Source: Gordonibacter sp. Marseille-P4307 (lineage in GTDB: Bacteria > Actinomycetota > Coriobacteriia > Coriobacteriales > Eggerthellaceae). Taken from it: a stretch of DNA of 64,000 nucleotides. The notes under the pieces were generated by a model. The model was not told the origin of the DNA. It ran no database searches and saw nothing but the letters and a program-made list of their open reading frames with translations. Location of the stretch: contig NZ_UWPD01000001.1 of assembly GCF_900604965.1 (NCBI RefSeq), positions 1,194,642 through 1,258,641 of the forward strand, given 5' to 3'. The position numbers were made by a program, and so were the translations under genes. Below, piece after piece: positions 1 through 10,785 of this stretch (positions are counted from its first letter, which is position 1; every line of letters starts with the position of its first letter).

Positions 1-1456
1 CGGTCTGCTCGGGCAGCTCGGTGGGGGAGGTCAGCAGGACGGGGCAGCTCTGGGAGCCGGCGAGGGCCGAGGCGGCCAGCGCATCCCAATATCCCGACGA
101 TGTGGCCAAAACGACGGTCTTGCACGATCCTCCGGGCCAACCCTGGGGGCTTGCGGTGATGGCCTTCATGGTGCCGAAGGCGTCATCGCCGGCCAGGCGA
201 TCCCACGAAGCCTGCTCGGGCTCCGCCATCAGGCTGTCCCATTGGGCATCGGTGATATCGAGGGGAAGCACCGCACGGTTCAGCTCGGTCGAGGGCCATC
301 CGTGCGCCTTCCACACCAGCAGATCGTAGTGCTTGGAGCGGTCCAGCATAGAGGGGTCGACCGGCTTGGTGACGGCCGTCGCCTTCCCGGAACCCGGAAT
401 CTCTCTGACCAGAACGGCGCCCGCGGGGATAACGCCCGGCTTCAGCTCGGTTCCGCGCTCGATCAGGCCGACGTAGAACCCGGCGGGAAGGTCGTAGGGC
501 AAAAGGCCCTCGACATCGGCCTGCGCGACGAGACCTTCGGGACCCGCCTTGACCACGGTTGCCTTGCCCGACACCTTGGGAAGCGGTGCGACGGGATCGT
601 CGCCCTCTTCGGACGGATCGGTCACGCGGATGGTGCAGAAGATGCGGTCCCAGCTACCGTCGGGGTACACCGCCCATACCATCATGTCGTACGAATCGGG
701 ACGCTGCAGCTTGTCCGGAGCGATGACCAGAGAGCCGTCGGGATTGACCGTCACGAAGTTGGGATGCTGGATGTCGGTCGATTTGTAGCGCATGTACTCG
801 GGCAGCGGCATCTTTCCGAGAACGTTGACGGGGGCGGGAACCTTCAGGGTCTTTCCCGCCGCCACGGTGAACGTGGTTCCCGCAGGGTCTGCCGAGTAGC
901 TGGGCGTGAAGTAGTTGCACAGATCGTCATCCGGGTATCCGGGATTCTTGCCCTCGCGCAGGGTCACATTGGATACGTGGTAGTCGAAGTAGGGTCCGAC
1001 CTTGAATTCCTTGAGGCTCTGATGTGCCACGTAGTAGTCTTCGGGAAGCTCGCTGTTTTCGATGCCCATGAATTCGAGGCGGTAGGTTCCGGCGGGCAGC
1101 TTCTTTTGGCAATGGATGCCCGTGCTGCCGGCGAGGGGTCCATCGGTGTGGTCGGCCTGCGTGATCTCGATGGGATCCGGAACTTTGACATCTTTGTCGA
1201 CGTCTTTGTCAACCACGCGGTGCAGGCGCCACTTCGCACCCTTGAGGTTGCGGTTCACGACGTCGTTATCCTTGTTCTCCAGCATGACCGTGAGATCGAA
1301 CGTGGTATCGAACAGCTCGACTTCGTCTGCGTCAGCGGTGGCGATCGGCGCTGCGCTTGCGGGATCCAGTACCAAGGCGCTTGCAGGCAGGCCCAGAACC
1401 AGCCCGCAGGCCAGGGCGGCCGAACAAACCCCCTTGCTTGCATGTGACAACTTCAT
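1..1456 (-). CDS. Secreted cell-wall-binding repeat 2 (CWB2) protein, 5' part only
   Basis: The frame is open from an ATG preceded by GGAAAGGAG to the window edge, giving 485 residues with the C-terminus missing. Residues 1-37 look like a Sec signal peptide: a short basic start (MKLSHASKG), a hydrophobic Ala/Leu/Gly core, then ASA-type cleavage options. About 380 residues of secreted, beta-rich-looking sequence follow, in which I recognise no family. From about residue 417 the protein resembles the CWB2 family, with WDRLAGDDAFGTM, then the hallmark WDALAASALAGSQ and PVLLTSPTELP. CWB2 repeats normally occur in threes and bind anionic wall polymers, so more repeats should lie beyond the window. 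Inferred role: wall-attached surface protein. The gene is divergent from pgsA and has its own promoter. The opposite strand carries a long open frame that is only a shadow. Confidence 0.85.
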   Translation of the reverse strand, partial: MKLSHASKGVCSAALACGLVLGLPASALVLDPASAAPIATADADEVELFDTTFDLTVMLENKDNDVVNRNLKGAKWRLHRVVDKDVDKDVKVPDPIEITQADHTDGPLAGSTGIHCQKKLPAGTYRLEFMGIENSELPEDYYVAHQSLKEFKVGPYFDYHVSNVTLREGKNPGYPDDDLCNYFTPSYSADPAGTTFTVAAGKTLKVPAPVNVLGKMPLPEYMRYKSTDIQHPNFVTVNPDGSLVIAPDKLQRPDSYDMMVWAVYPDGSWDRIFCTIRVTDPSEEGDDPVAPLPKVSGKATVVKAGPEGLVAQADVEGLLPYDLPAGFYVGLIERGTELKPGVIPAGAVLVREIPGSGKATAVTKPVDPSMLDRSKHYDLLVWKAHGWPSTELNRAVLPLDITDAQWDSLMAEPEQASWDRLAGDDAFGTMKAITASPQGWPGGSCKTVVLATSSGYWDALAASALAGSQSCPVLLTSPTELPEQT

Positions 1457-1474
1457 GAAACTCCTTTCCCTAAA

Positions 1475-1527
1475 GTTAGTTATATCTAACAGCAATCGAT
1501 TATAGGAAAAGTTAGTCATGGTTTCAA
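1475..1527 (-). promoter_or_regulatory. Sigma-70-type promoter with palindrome for the CWB2 gene
   Basis: Read on the minus strand, TTGAAA (1527-1522) and TATAAT (1504-1499) are exactly 17 bases apart, close to consensus. Just after the expected start site is an inverted repeat GTTAG-N6-CTAAC (1475-1490), and a further GTTAG lies in the spacer (1511-1515). A palindrome at +2 to +17 is a normal place for a repressor operator. The regulator is not identifiable from this window. Confidence 0.7.
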
Positions 1528-1601
1528 TAGGGTCGGCCAGACAAGGGATGCGGGCTTCCCGCGATCGCCCTCGCCGTCCGACGGCAAGGCGCGTATTTCG
1601 G

Positions 1602-1607
1602 TATAAT
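1602..1607 (+). promoter_or_regulatory. Possible -10 element for pgsA
   Basis: A perfect TATAAT lies 80 bases before the chosen pgsA start. No good -35 box is visible at normal spacing, so this is weak evidence for a promoter. Confidence 0.35.
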
Positions 1608-1686
1608 CGAGCGGACGAGGGCAATCTCTCGTATAGCCCGGGTGCGCAAGGATCCGGTTCGTTGTTTAGCGAAGAAGGTGGATCGA

Positions 1687-2379
1687 GTGTCGCAAAACCC
1701 CGGGACCTTGAAGAAGGTGCGGTCGGAGCAGGCCGACGAAGAAGTGATTGACGCCATCTTCACCATCCCGAACGTCATCTCGTTCGTTCGCCTGTGCATG
1801 GTTCCGGTGTTTCTGCTCCTTCTGTTCGGTGGAAACGACGTTGCCGCCGCGATCCTGTTCGGCATCGCCTCGGGTACCGATTTCGTGGATGGGCAGATCG
1901 CTCGGCGCACGCGCGCCGTCTCCAAGCTCGGTCAGATTCTCGATCCGGCGGTCGACCGCATTCTCATGATCACGGCGGTGCTGGGCCTGCTCGTGGTCGG
2001 ACGCATGCCTTTGTGGATCATCGTGCTGGTTATCGTGCGCGATTTGTCTCTTTTGGCGGGGGGCGCGCTGCTGCTCGCGCGATGGCGCGTGCGGGTCCCC
2101 GTCATCTTTCCCGGTAAAGTGGCCACCACGTTTCTGTTCGCCGGGTTCGCCGGCCTGCTGCTGAACGCTCCACAGTTTCCCGGCCTGGGTATCGTCGATG
2201 TCTCGTGGCTTCCCGGACTGAACGCCGCTACGGTTTCCTGGGGCATCTGGTTTGTCTACATCGGGCTGGTCATGTCGATCGCGACCACCGTTTTCTACGC
2301 TTATGCGGGCGCGCGTGCGATCGTATCGGCCCGATGCGCCGGAGCTGGGGACGAGACGGGCGATCGCTGCTCGTCGTAA
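1687..2379 (+). CDS. pgsA: CDP-alcohol phosphatidyltransferase, probably phosphatidylglycerophosphate synthase
   Basis: 230-residue integral membrane enzyme of the CDP-alcohol phosphatidyltransferase family. It is expected to join CDP-diacylglycerol to glycerol 3-phosphate, the first committed step to phosphatidylglycerol. The signature D-x2-DG-x2-AR-x8-G-x3-D-x3-D is complete (DFVDGQIARR, then GQILDPAVD), and several hydrophobic helices follow, ending in a short polar tail. I chose the GTG preceded by AAGGTGG over an in-frame GTG 45 bases upstream that lacks a ribosome site. The substrate alcohol cannot be proved from the motif: other family members use inositol phosphate or serine. Length and context favour PgsA. 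It stands alone before the rimP-nusA leader. Confidence 0.8.
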   Translation: MSQNPGTLKKVRSEQADEEVIDAIFTIPNVISFVRLCMVPVFLLLLFGGNDVAAAILFGIASGTDFVDGQIARRTRAVSKLGQILDPAVDRILMITAVLGLLVVGRMPLWIIVLVIVRDLSLLAGGALLLARWRVRVPVIFPGKVATTFLFAGFAGLLLNAPQFPGLGIVDVSWLPGLNAATVSWGIWFVYIGLVMSIATTVFYAYAGARAIVSARCAGAGDETGDRCSS

Positions 2380-2450
2380 GCTTGCGGGGTATTTGTGATG
2401 GAGCCGCGTACAATGATGCTGCGGGGCTGTGATCGCGCGCGTCGATGTGG

Positions 2451-2545
2451 TATAAAGATGGCGCGCTCGCTTTGTCGTGAGCACGTTGCGGTGTTAAAAC
2501 TTTCATCTATTTGAGAAAGTGGGCTTGTCCCGCTTTCTTTTATTG
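2451..2545 (+). promoter_or_regulatory. Promoter and attenuator-like leader of the rimP-nusA-infB operon
   Basis: A TATAAA box (2451-2456) precedes a leader in which one segment can pair two ways. ACTTTC (2499-2504) can pair with GAAAGT (2515-2520). The same GAAAG can instead form AGAAAG-T-GGG / CCC-G-CTTTCT (2514-2538), which is followed by T-rich sequence and resembles an intrinsic terminator. Mutually exclusive hairpins of this kind are typical of transcription attenuation. Neither a ligand nor a protein is identified. The terminator form could instead simply end pgsA transcripts. Confidence 0.5.
2514..2543 (+). terminator. Terminator-like hairpin before rimP
   Basis: Stem AGAAAGTGGG with CCCGCTTTCT, loop CTTGT, followed by TTTATT. 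It could act as the pgsA terminator or as the off-state of a leader attenuator. Confidence 0.55.
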
Positions 2546-2593
2546 TGGGAGTGAAACCCGATGCGGATATCGAAGGAGAAGGGAGGAAGCGGC

Positions 2594-3064
2594 ATGCTTA
2601 CCGTGAAAGAGCAGCAGCTGCTCGACGCTTTGGAGCCCCGGGCGGCCGAGGAAGGCGTCGAGATCGTGACGGTGGACGTTATCGGTTCCCGCAAATCTCC
2701 CACCATCCGCGTCTACATCGATACCCCCGAGGGAGTGAGCTTCGATCAGCTCTCTTCGTCCCAGGCATGGATCAACGAGATCATGGATCGCCTTGATCCC
2801 TTCCCCGGGGCCTATATGCTGGAAGTGTCCTCTCCGGGCATCGATCGGCCCCTGCGCACGCCGAAGCACTTTTCGGATCACGTGGGGAGCAAGGCCAGCA
2901 TCAAGACCGCGGATCCGGTCGAGGGTCGTTCGAGCTTCATCGGCACGATCGTTTCGGCGGACGGCGACGGAGCAACCGTCGCATGCGGTGAAACGCAGGT
3001 ATTTATTCCGTACACCCAGATGAAACGCGCCCATCTCAAGGGCGAAATCGATTTCGGTTCGTAG
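2594..3064 (+). CDS. rimP: Ribosome maturation factor RimP
   Basis: 156 residues, the normal RimP length. RimP binds the 30S subunit and assists late assembly. The N-terminal alpha/beta domain shows VDVIGSRKSPTIRVYID and the conserved LEVSSPGIDRPL, followed by the smaller C-terminal SH3-like domain. I start at the internal ATG because GGAGG lies nine bases upstream. An ATG 33 bases earlier (MRISKEKGG) has no comparable site. It heads the conserved rimP-nusA-rnpM-infB cluster, 15 bases before nusA. Confidence 0.93.
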   Translation: MLTVKEQQLLDALEPRAAEEGVEIVTVDVIGSRKSPTIRVYIDTPEGVSFDQLSSSQAWINEIMDRLDPFPGAYMLEVSSPGIDRPLRTPKHFSDHVGSKASIKTADPVEGRSSFIGTIVSADGDGATVACGETQVFIPYTQMKRAHLKGEIDFGS

Positions 3065-3079
3065 AAAGGACAGGCAACC

Positions 3080-4177
3080 GTGGCATCTTCTGAATTGATC
3101 GAGGCCCTTCAGTCGTTGGCGCACGAACGCAAGATCGACGAGTTCTACCTCGTCGAACGCTTGGAAGAGTCCCTCGCCCGCAGCTATCAGCATATTCTCG
3201 ATCTTGAATGGGACGCTCGCGTGACCATCGACCGCCATACCGGGCGCATCTACGTCTACGAGTTGGTTCCCACCGGCGAGATGGATGAAGAGGGCAACTG
3301 GACCGAATTCGACGAGCGCGACGTCACGCCCGACGATGTGAGCCGCATCGCCGCGCAAAACGCCAAGAGCGTCATCGCCTCCATCGTGCGCGATGCGGGC
3401 CGTCAGTCCATCTACGAAGAGTTCTCGCAGCGCGTGGGCGATCTGGTTACGGGCACGGTGCTTCAGGGAACCCCCGACTTCACCATCATCAAGATCCGCG
3501 ACGGCATCGAGGCCGAGCTTCCCCATTTCGACCTTGAGCGCAATCCCGGCGAATCGAACGAGCGTCCCAAAGGCGAGCACTACCGTCACAACCAGCGCTT
3601 GAAGGTGCTCATCGTGGATGTGAGAAACCCCGCCAACCAGGCGCCGCGCACCCGCGGCGATCATGCGCGCCCCTCGATCGTGGTTAGTCGCACGCATCCC
3701 GATCTTATCCGCCGCCTGTTCGAGATCGAGGTTCCCGAGATCTACGACGGGCTGGTCGAGATCAAGTCCATCGCGCGCGAGCCGGGGGTGCGCTCCAAGA
3801 TCGCCGTGTTCTCGCGCGAGAACAACCTCGATCCGGTGGGCGCCTGCGTCGGCCCGAAGGGCAGCCGCGTGCGCATGGTGGTCGAAGAGCTGCACAACGA
3901 ACGCGTGGACGTCATCCAGTGGAGCGAGGATCCCGCTCGCTACGTCGCGCAAGCGCTTTCCCCTGCGCGCGTGACTTCGGTCGCGATCGATGCGGAAAAG
4001 CAGTACGCCACCGTGGTCGTTCCCGACGACCAGCTGTCGCTGGCTATCGGCAAGGAGGGCCAGAACGCCCGTCTCGCCGCGCGCCTTACCGGATGGCATA
4101 TCGATATCAAATCCTCGTCGTTTTCTACCGAGTCCCTTGGCGGTGACGACCTGCTGATCGACTCCGAGGGCAAGTAG
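3080..4177 (+). CDS. nusA: Transcription termination/antitermination factor NusA
   Basis: 365 residues. NusA binds RNA polymerase and nascent RNA and modulates pausing, termination and antitermination. An N-terminal polymerase-binding domain ([20 protein letters not shown]) is followed by an S1 fold around residues 130-200 ([16 protein letters not shown]) and tandem KH domains with [19 protein letters not shown] and the second Gxx[14 protein letters not shown]. The protein ends soon after the KH domains without the acidic repeats of enterobacterial NusA, which is usual in actinobacteria. The start is GTG with AAAGGA upstream. Confidence 0.95.
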   Translation: MASSELIEALQSLAHERKIDEFYLVERLEESLARSYQHILDLEWDARVTIDRHTGRIYVYELVPTGEMDEEGNWTEFDERDVTPDDVSRIAAQNAKSVIASIVRDAGRQSIYEEFSQRVGDLVTGTVLQGTPDFTIIKIRDGIEAELPHFDLERNPGESNERPKGEHYRHNQRLKVLIVDVRNPANQAPRTRGDHARPSIVVSRTHPDLIRRLFEIEVPEIYDGLVEIKSIAREPGVRSKIAVFSRENNLDPVGACVGPKGSRVRMVVEELHNERVDVIQWSEDPARYVAQALSPARVTSVAIDAEKQYATVVVPDDQLSLAIGKEGQNARLAARLTGWHIDIKSSSFSTESLGGDDLLIDSEGK

Positions 4178-4185
4178 GTTCGATC

Positions 4186-4479
4186 ATGGGAGCCCATCCT
4201 CAGGAAAAGCCCAAGCGCCAGCGTACCTGCATCGGATGCGGTGCGACGTCCGACAAGACCGCGCTTCTGCGCATCGTGCGCACGTCGGAGGAAACCGCGC
4301 AGGTCGATCCGAAGGGCCGTATGGCGGGGAGGGGCGCGTACGTGTGCTCGCAGGAATGCTTCGAAAAGGCGGCAAGGACCTCCAAACTGCAGCGGGCATT
4401 GAAGATGAAGATTGACAACGATCAAGTGCTAAGCATTGCGGCGCAGGTTTCGAGCGCCTTTGCCGACGCCCAAGCGTAA
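4186..4479 (+). CDS. rnpM: YlxR-family RNA-binding protein (RNase P modulator RnpM)
   Basis: 97 residues of the YlxR family, whose Bacillus member was reported to bind and modulate the RNase P RNA. The conserved features are QRTCIGCG near the start, RIVRT, and GRGAYVCSQECFEKA. The CxxC plus C-x4-C pattern suggests a structural metal or fold site. It lies 8 bases after nusA and 11 before infB, the standard arrangement in Gram-positives. Confidence 0.9.
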   Translation: MGAHPQEKPKRQRTCIGCGATSDKTALLRIVRTSEETAQVDPKGRMAGRGAYVCSQECFEKAARTSKLQRALKMKIDNDQVLSIAAQVSSAFADAQA

Positions 4480-4490
4480 AGGAGTGGTTT

Positions 4491-7235
<2,745 letters not shown>

Positions 7236-7264
7236 GGCCCGCTTCGCTCAATCGATGCATCGTT

Positions 7265-7295
7265 GCGGGCGCCGGGGTATTTCGGCGCCCGCTTT
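7265..7295 (+). terminator. Strong hairpin between infB and rbfA
   Basis: GCGGGCGCC pairs perfectly with GGCGCCCGC, followed by only TTTC. It may be a partial terminator or an mRNA-processing/stability element inside the operon, since rbfA starts 20 bases later with its own ribosome site. Confidence 0.45.
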
Positions 7296-7311
7296 CAAGT
7301 TAGGAGGCGCT

Positions 7312-7677
7312 ATGAAGCAGGGATCGTCAAGCAGGCGCGTGAACCAGCAGGCTCGTCAGGTGATCGCCGAGATCCTCATGTTCGAGGTTGCCGACCCGCG
7401 TTTGGCGCTGGTCACCATCACCGACTGCGAAGTGAGCTTCGACCGCTCGGTGTGCAACGTGTACTACTCGGCCGACAAGGACCGCTACGACGAAGTGGAC
7501 AAGGCGCTGAAGGCGGCGTCGGGGCGCATACGCACGCAGATGGGCAGGAAGCTTACGTGGCGCGTGGCCCCCGAGCTGCGCTTCTTCGTAGATAAAAGCG
7601 TCGATCAGGCCGAGCGCATTGCGATCGCCCTGAAAAGCGAACGCGACCGCCGCGCAACCGGCGATGGGGATAACTAG
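7312..7677 (+). CDS. rbfA: Ribosome-binding factor A
   Basis: 121 residues with a KH-like fold, matching RbfA, which binds 16S rRNA and assists 30S maturation. Recognisable pieces are SSRRVNQQARQVIAEIL, VADPRLALVTITDCEVS, a VYYSADKDRY-type strand and the C-terminal WRVAPELRFFVDKSVDQAERI. The ATG has TTAGGAGG just upstream; an earlier in-frame ATG lies inside the intergenic hairpin and is rejected. The stop nearly touches the next start. Confidence 0.93.
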   Translation: MKQGSSSRRVNQQARQVIAEILMFEVADPRLALVTITDCEVSFDRSVCNVYYSADKDRYDEVDKALKAASGRIRTQMGRKLTWRVAPELRFFVDKSVDQAERIAIALKSERDRRATGDGDN

Positions 7678-7678
7678 C

Positions 7679-8677
7679 ATGCCGCCTACCACGCCTCAGA
7701 CGAACGCTTCGCTCGAAGACATCGTCTCTCACCTGCGCGTGCGCGACAACTTCGTGATCACCGGACACGTCAGCCCGGATGGGGACTGCCTGGGCTCCCA
7801 GCTTGCGCTGGCTTGCACGCTGCGCCAGATGGGCAAACGAGCCGTGTGCGTTCTGGCGAAAAACGACCCGATCGGCCGACCGCTCTCGGTGCTTCCCGGT
7901 GCTTCCGACATGGTTCCCGCGGCGCTTTACGACGGGCCGTGCGACGTGTTCGTGGCTGTGGACGTGCCCACCGTCGAGCGTATCGGTGATGCCGCCCGTC
8001 TGCTTGAACGCGCACAGCTATCCATTACGGTCGACCATCATGCCGCCGATGTCGCCATGACCGACCTCGTGCATGTCGAACCTGATGCCCCCGCCACCGC
8101 GCTTATGGTGTGGGATATGTGCCTGCAGCTGGTTGAACGTCCGACGAAGGAAGCGGCGCTGTGCGCTTATGCGGGGCTTGCCACCGACACGGGGTGCTTT
8201 CAGTTCCAAAACGCCGGCGCATCGGCGTTTTCCGGTGCGCTTTCCCTGGTCGAACACGGAGCGGATCCCGCTTTCATCGCACGCGAGTTCTTCCAGTACC
8301 GCACGCTCGCATCGATGCGCCTCGAGGCGCTGGCGATCGACCGCGCGGTTTTCTCCTGCCGAAACCGCTGCGTCGTCAGCTTCGTGTCGTCAGCCGATAT
8401 GGAGCGCTTGGGCGCCGTGAAGGCCGATACCGAGCCGTTGGTCGATGCCCTGCGCAGGATCGCGGGCGTGGAGGTTGCCGTCATGCTGCGCGAGCAGGAC
8501 GGTTCGGTGCGGGGGAGCGCTCGCGCGAAAGATGCAGCCGATGTGTCGGTTCTCGCGCGCTCGTTCGGCGGCGGCGGGCACACCGCGGCGGCGGGCTTTA
8601 CCGTCGAGGATACGCTCGAGCGCGCGCTCGCCCAGGTGCTCGAGCGGATGGATGCGCTGTACGGCGCATCGTCGTAA
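7679..8677 (+). CDS. nrnA: DHH/DHHA1 phosphoesterase, NrnA-like oligoribonuclease
   Basis: 332 residues of the DHH superfamily. NrnA-type enzymes degrade nanoRNAs and 3'-phosphoadenosine phosphate, and some cleave cyclic dinucleotides. The manganese-site motifs are present: ITGHVSPDGDCLGSQLAL, the VAVDVP strand, and the DHH signature as TVDHHAADV. The DHHA1 end carries the substrate-binding Gly-rich motif SFGGGGHTAAAG. The gene starts one base after rbfA and is followed by truB, as in other Gram-positives. Exact substrate preference (nanoRNA, pAp or pApA) cannot be read from sequence. Confidence 0.9.
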   Translation: MPPTTPQTNASLEDIVSHLRVRDNFVITGHVSPDGDCLGSQLALACTLRQMGKRAVCVLAKNDPIGRPLSVLPGASDMVPAALYDGPCDVFVAVDVPTVERIGDAARLLERAQLSITVDHHAADVAMTDLVHVEPDAPATALMVWDMCLQLVERPTKEAALCAYAGLATDTGCFQFQNAGASAFSGALSLVEHGADPAFIAREFFQYRTLASMRLEALAIDRAVFSCRNRCVVSFVSSADMERLGAVKADTEPLVDALRRIAGVEVAVMLREQDGSVRGSARAKDAADVSVLARSFGGGGHTAAAGFTVEDTLERALAQVLERMDALYGASS

Positions 8678-8692
8678 GGGGGGCGATACGAC

Positions 8693-9694
8693 GTGAAGCG
8701 CGCCGCAACCGATCACTCGCTTTTGGTGGCGATCGACAAGCCCCAGGGCATGTCCTCTCACGACGTGGTGAACCGATGCCGACGCATCTTCGGCGAAAAG
8801 CGCATCGGGCACACCGGTACGCTCGATCCTTTGGCGACGGGCGTCCTCCCCATATGCATCGGTCCGGCTACGCGGCTCGATCGGTTCATGGTGGGGCACG
8901 ACAAGACCTACGACGTGCGCATCGCCTTCGGGTACGAGACCGCCACCGACGATCGCGAGGGAACTCCGACGATCGTGTGTCCCGTGTCGGCGCGCCTTTC
9001 CTCGGAATCGTTCGCCCGCCGTGTCCTCGAAACGCAACTGGGGCCGCAGATGCAGGTGCCGCCCCAGTACAGCGCCGTGAAGATCGACGGTAAGCCCGCC
9101 TATGCCCGAGCGCGCGCCGGTACCGAAGTGGCTCTCGAACCCCGTGCGGTGGAGGTGTACGCAGCCGATCTTTTGGGGATCGTTCGCGACGACGAGGGAG
9201 ACCTCGTGTTCTGGGATGTGCGCTTCTCGGTGTCGAAGGGCACCTACATCCGTTCGCTGGCGCGATCGGTGGGGCGCGTCGCCCAGTGTCCGGCGCATGT
9301 GTTCGAGCTGCGCCGTACTCGGGCGGGTTCGATCCGCATCGAGGATTGCGTGACGCTCGAGCAGTTGGAGGGCATGCGAGATCGCGCGGCGCTCGATCCG
9401 GTGCCGGTTCTGGGTTATCGGTTCGCTTTCGTTGACGAGCGGGAGGCTCTCGTGCGCAACGGGGGCCGCATCGCCGCGCGCGACCTCGAGCTGTTCAGCA
9501 TGGCGCCGCGTTTCCTTTCCCAGGCGGGCGCATTGTGCGCTCCGTCTTTCGAGCCCAGCTGCATGACGCCAGGGCACGGCGAGGTCGTCTCCCTCGTTGC
9601 GCGCGGTGCGCTCATCGCTTTGTACGAGTTCGATTCGAATCGCGGTTGTTGGAAGTCGTGCTGCGGCTTTTCGGTGGGGGTTTCGCGTGGCTGA
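8693..9694 (+). CDS. truB: tRNA pseudouridine(55) synthase TruB
   Basis: 333 residues. TruB converts U55 of the tRNA T-loop to pseudouridine. The N-terminal KPQGMSSHDVVNRCR, the RNA-binding KRIGHTGTLDPLATGVLPI with the catalytic Asp in LDP, and the later PPQYSAVKIDGKPAYARAR and SKGTYIRSLARSVG motifs are all intact. The start is GTG. The 3' end overlaps the ribF start by 8 bases, indicating coupled translation. Confidence 0.95.
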   Translation: MKRAATDHSLLVAIDKPQGMSSHDVVNRCRRIFGEKRIGHTGTLDPLATGVLPICIGPATRLDRFMVGHDKTYDVRIAFGYETATDDREGTPTIVCPVSARLSSESFARRVLETQLGPQMQVPPQYSAVKIDGKPAYARARAGTEVALEPRAVEVYAADLLGIVRDDEGDLVFWDVRFSVSKGTYIRSLARSVGRVAQCPAHVFELRRTRAGSIRIEDCVTLEQLEGMRDRAALDPVPVLGYRFAFVDEREALVRNGGRIAARDLELFSMAPRFLSQAGALCAPSFEPSCMTPGHGEVVSLVARGALIALYEFDSNRGCWKSCCGFSVGVSRG

Positions 9695-10613
9695 GATCAT
9701 GTTTGCGGGCGATGACGGGTTTGATCCGCGCGTCCTTTCAGGTGCAACCTGCGCCTTCGGCGTATTCGACGGGGTTCATTCGGCTCATCGGTTTCTTATC
9801 GACCAGGCCCGCTCCGACGCGCGCGAGCGGCAGACGCGCGCGGTTGCGCTTACGTTCGATATCGATCCCGACGAGCTGTTCTGCGCCGTACGTCTGAGAA
9901 AGCTCATGTCCAACGAGGATCGCCTGCGCGAGCTTTCCGAAACGGGCGTCGATGCGGTGGTGGCGTTTCGGTTCTCGCGCGCGTTCGCGGCGCTGTCTCC
10001 CGAGGCGTTTCTGAGCCGCGCCTTCGCGGGGCGCGTTCCGTCGTGCATCCATGTCGGGAAGAACTTTCGCTTCGGATCGAAAGCGTCGGGAGGCGTTGCC
10101 GAGCTGGAGGCGTGGGGCGGCGTTCATGGGATGGCGGTGCGCGCCCACGATCTGCTCAGCCTTGCCGACGAACCCGTTTCAGCCACCCGCATCCGCACCC
10201 TCCTGCAAGCCGGCTCCATCCAGGAAGCCAACCAGCTGCTGGGGAGGCGCTTCAGGATTCGCGGTCGCGTGCTTCCCGGAAGGAGGGAGGGGCGAGATAT
10301 GGGGTTTCGTACCGCCAACCTGGCGGTTCCCCGACAGAACCGCGTTTTGGCCGACGGTGTGTACGGGGCTTATGCCCACGTGAGAGGCGCTACCTACAAG
10401 GCGGCGGTATCGGTAGGGATTTCGCCGGTGTTTCGGGAGCATGCGACGGCTACATGCGAGGTGCATCTGCTCGATTTCTCGGGCGACATTTACGATGAGG
10501 AGATCGCGGTCGATTTCGACACCTGGATTCGCCCCATGATCGAGTTCTCCTCGGTCGAACGGCTGGTCGAAACCGTGAAGTCGAATATAGAGTGGATCCG
10601 CGAGAATCTATAG
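9687..10613 (+). CDS. ribF: Bifunctional riboflavin kinase / FAD synthetase
   Basis: 308 residues. RibF phosphorylates riboflavin to FMN (C-terminal domain) and adenylylates FMN to FAD (N-terminal nucleotidyltransferase domain). The order is normal, but key motifs are unusual. The (H/T)xGH motif reads FDGVHSAHR, with Ala for Gly. The kinase PTAN motif reads GFRTANL, with Arg for Pro. The metal-contacting Thr and Asn of that motif are kept, and VYGAYAHV and a VSVGISPVF version of the VGxxPTF motif are present, so both activities are plausible but one may be reduced. The GTG overlapping the truB stop has GGTGGGGG upstream; ATG 12 bases later is the alternative. Confidence 0.85.
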   Translation: MAEIMFAGDDGFDPRVLSGATCAFGVFDGVHSAHRFLIDQARSDARERQTRAVALTFDIDPDELFCAVRLRKLMSNEDRLRELSETGVDAVVAFRFSRAFAALSPEAFLSRAFAGRVPSCIHVGKNFRFGSKASGGVAELEAWGGVHGMAVRAHDLLSLADEPVSATRIRTLLQAGSIQEANQLLGRRFRIRGRVLPGRREGRDMGFRTANLAVPRQNRVLADGVYGAYAHVRGATYKAAVSVGISPVFREHATATCEVHLLDFSGDIYDEEIAVDFDTWIRPMIEFSSVERLVETVKSNIEWIRENL

Positions 10614-10672
10614 CGGCACGGCGAATCTGCATCGAACGGTATAAAACCGCCGAAATACGCTTCGTTTTGAGG

Positions 10673-10754
10673 TTACGATTTCACCCCATATCACCTAAAA
10701 TTACTACGATACGGTCTTTACGCTCTAATGCCTGGCGTAAAGACCGTGCCGTAG
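10673..10754 (+). promoter_or_regulatory. Possible promoter plus large hairpin in the hppA leader
   Basis: TTACGA (10673-10678) and TAAAAT (10696-10701) are 17 bases apart, a weak promoter. Directly downstream is a strong inverted repeat: ACGGTCTTTACGC (10711-10723) pairs perfectly with GCGTAAAGACCGT (10735-10747), extended by CTACG/CGTAG across a two-base mismatch. No T-run follows, and hppA starts 31 bases later. If the promoter is right, the mRNA would begin at or in this stem. It might instead terminate ribF transcripts. Confidence 0.5.
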
Positions 10755-10785
10755 TTGTTTCCTATGTATATCAAGGAGGGATTAC

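Noticed and set aside
242-1447. 401-codon frame on the + strand at the left end
   Set aside because: It lies antisense to the CWB2 gene, which has a signal peptide, ribosome site, promoter and a recognised domain. The + frame has no domain and is a GC-rich shadow.
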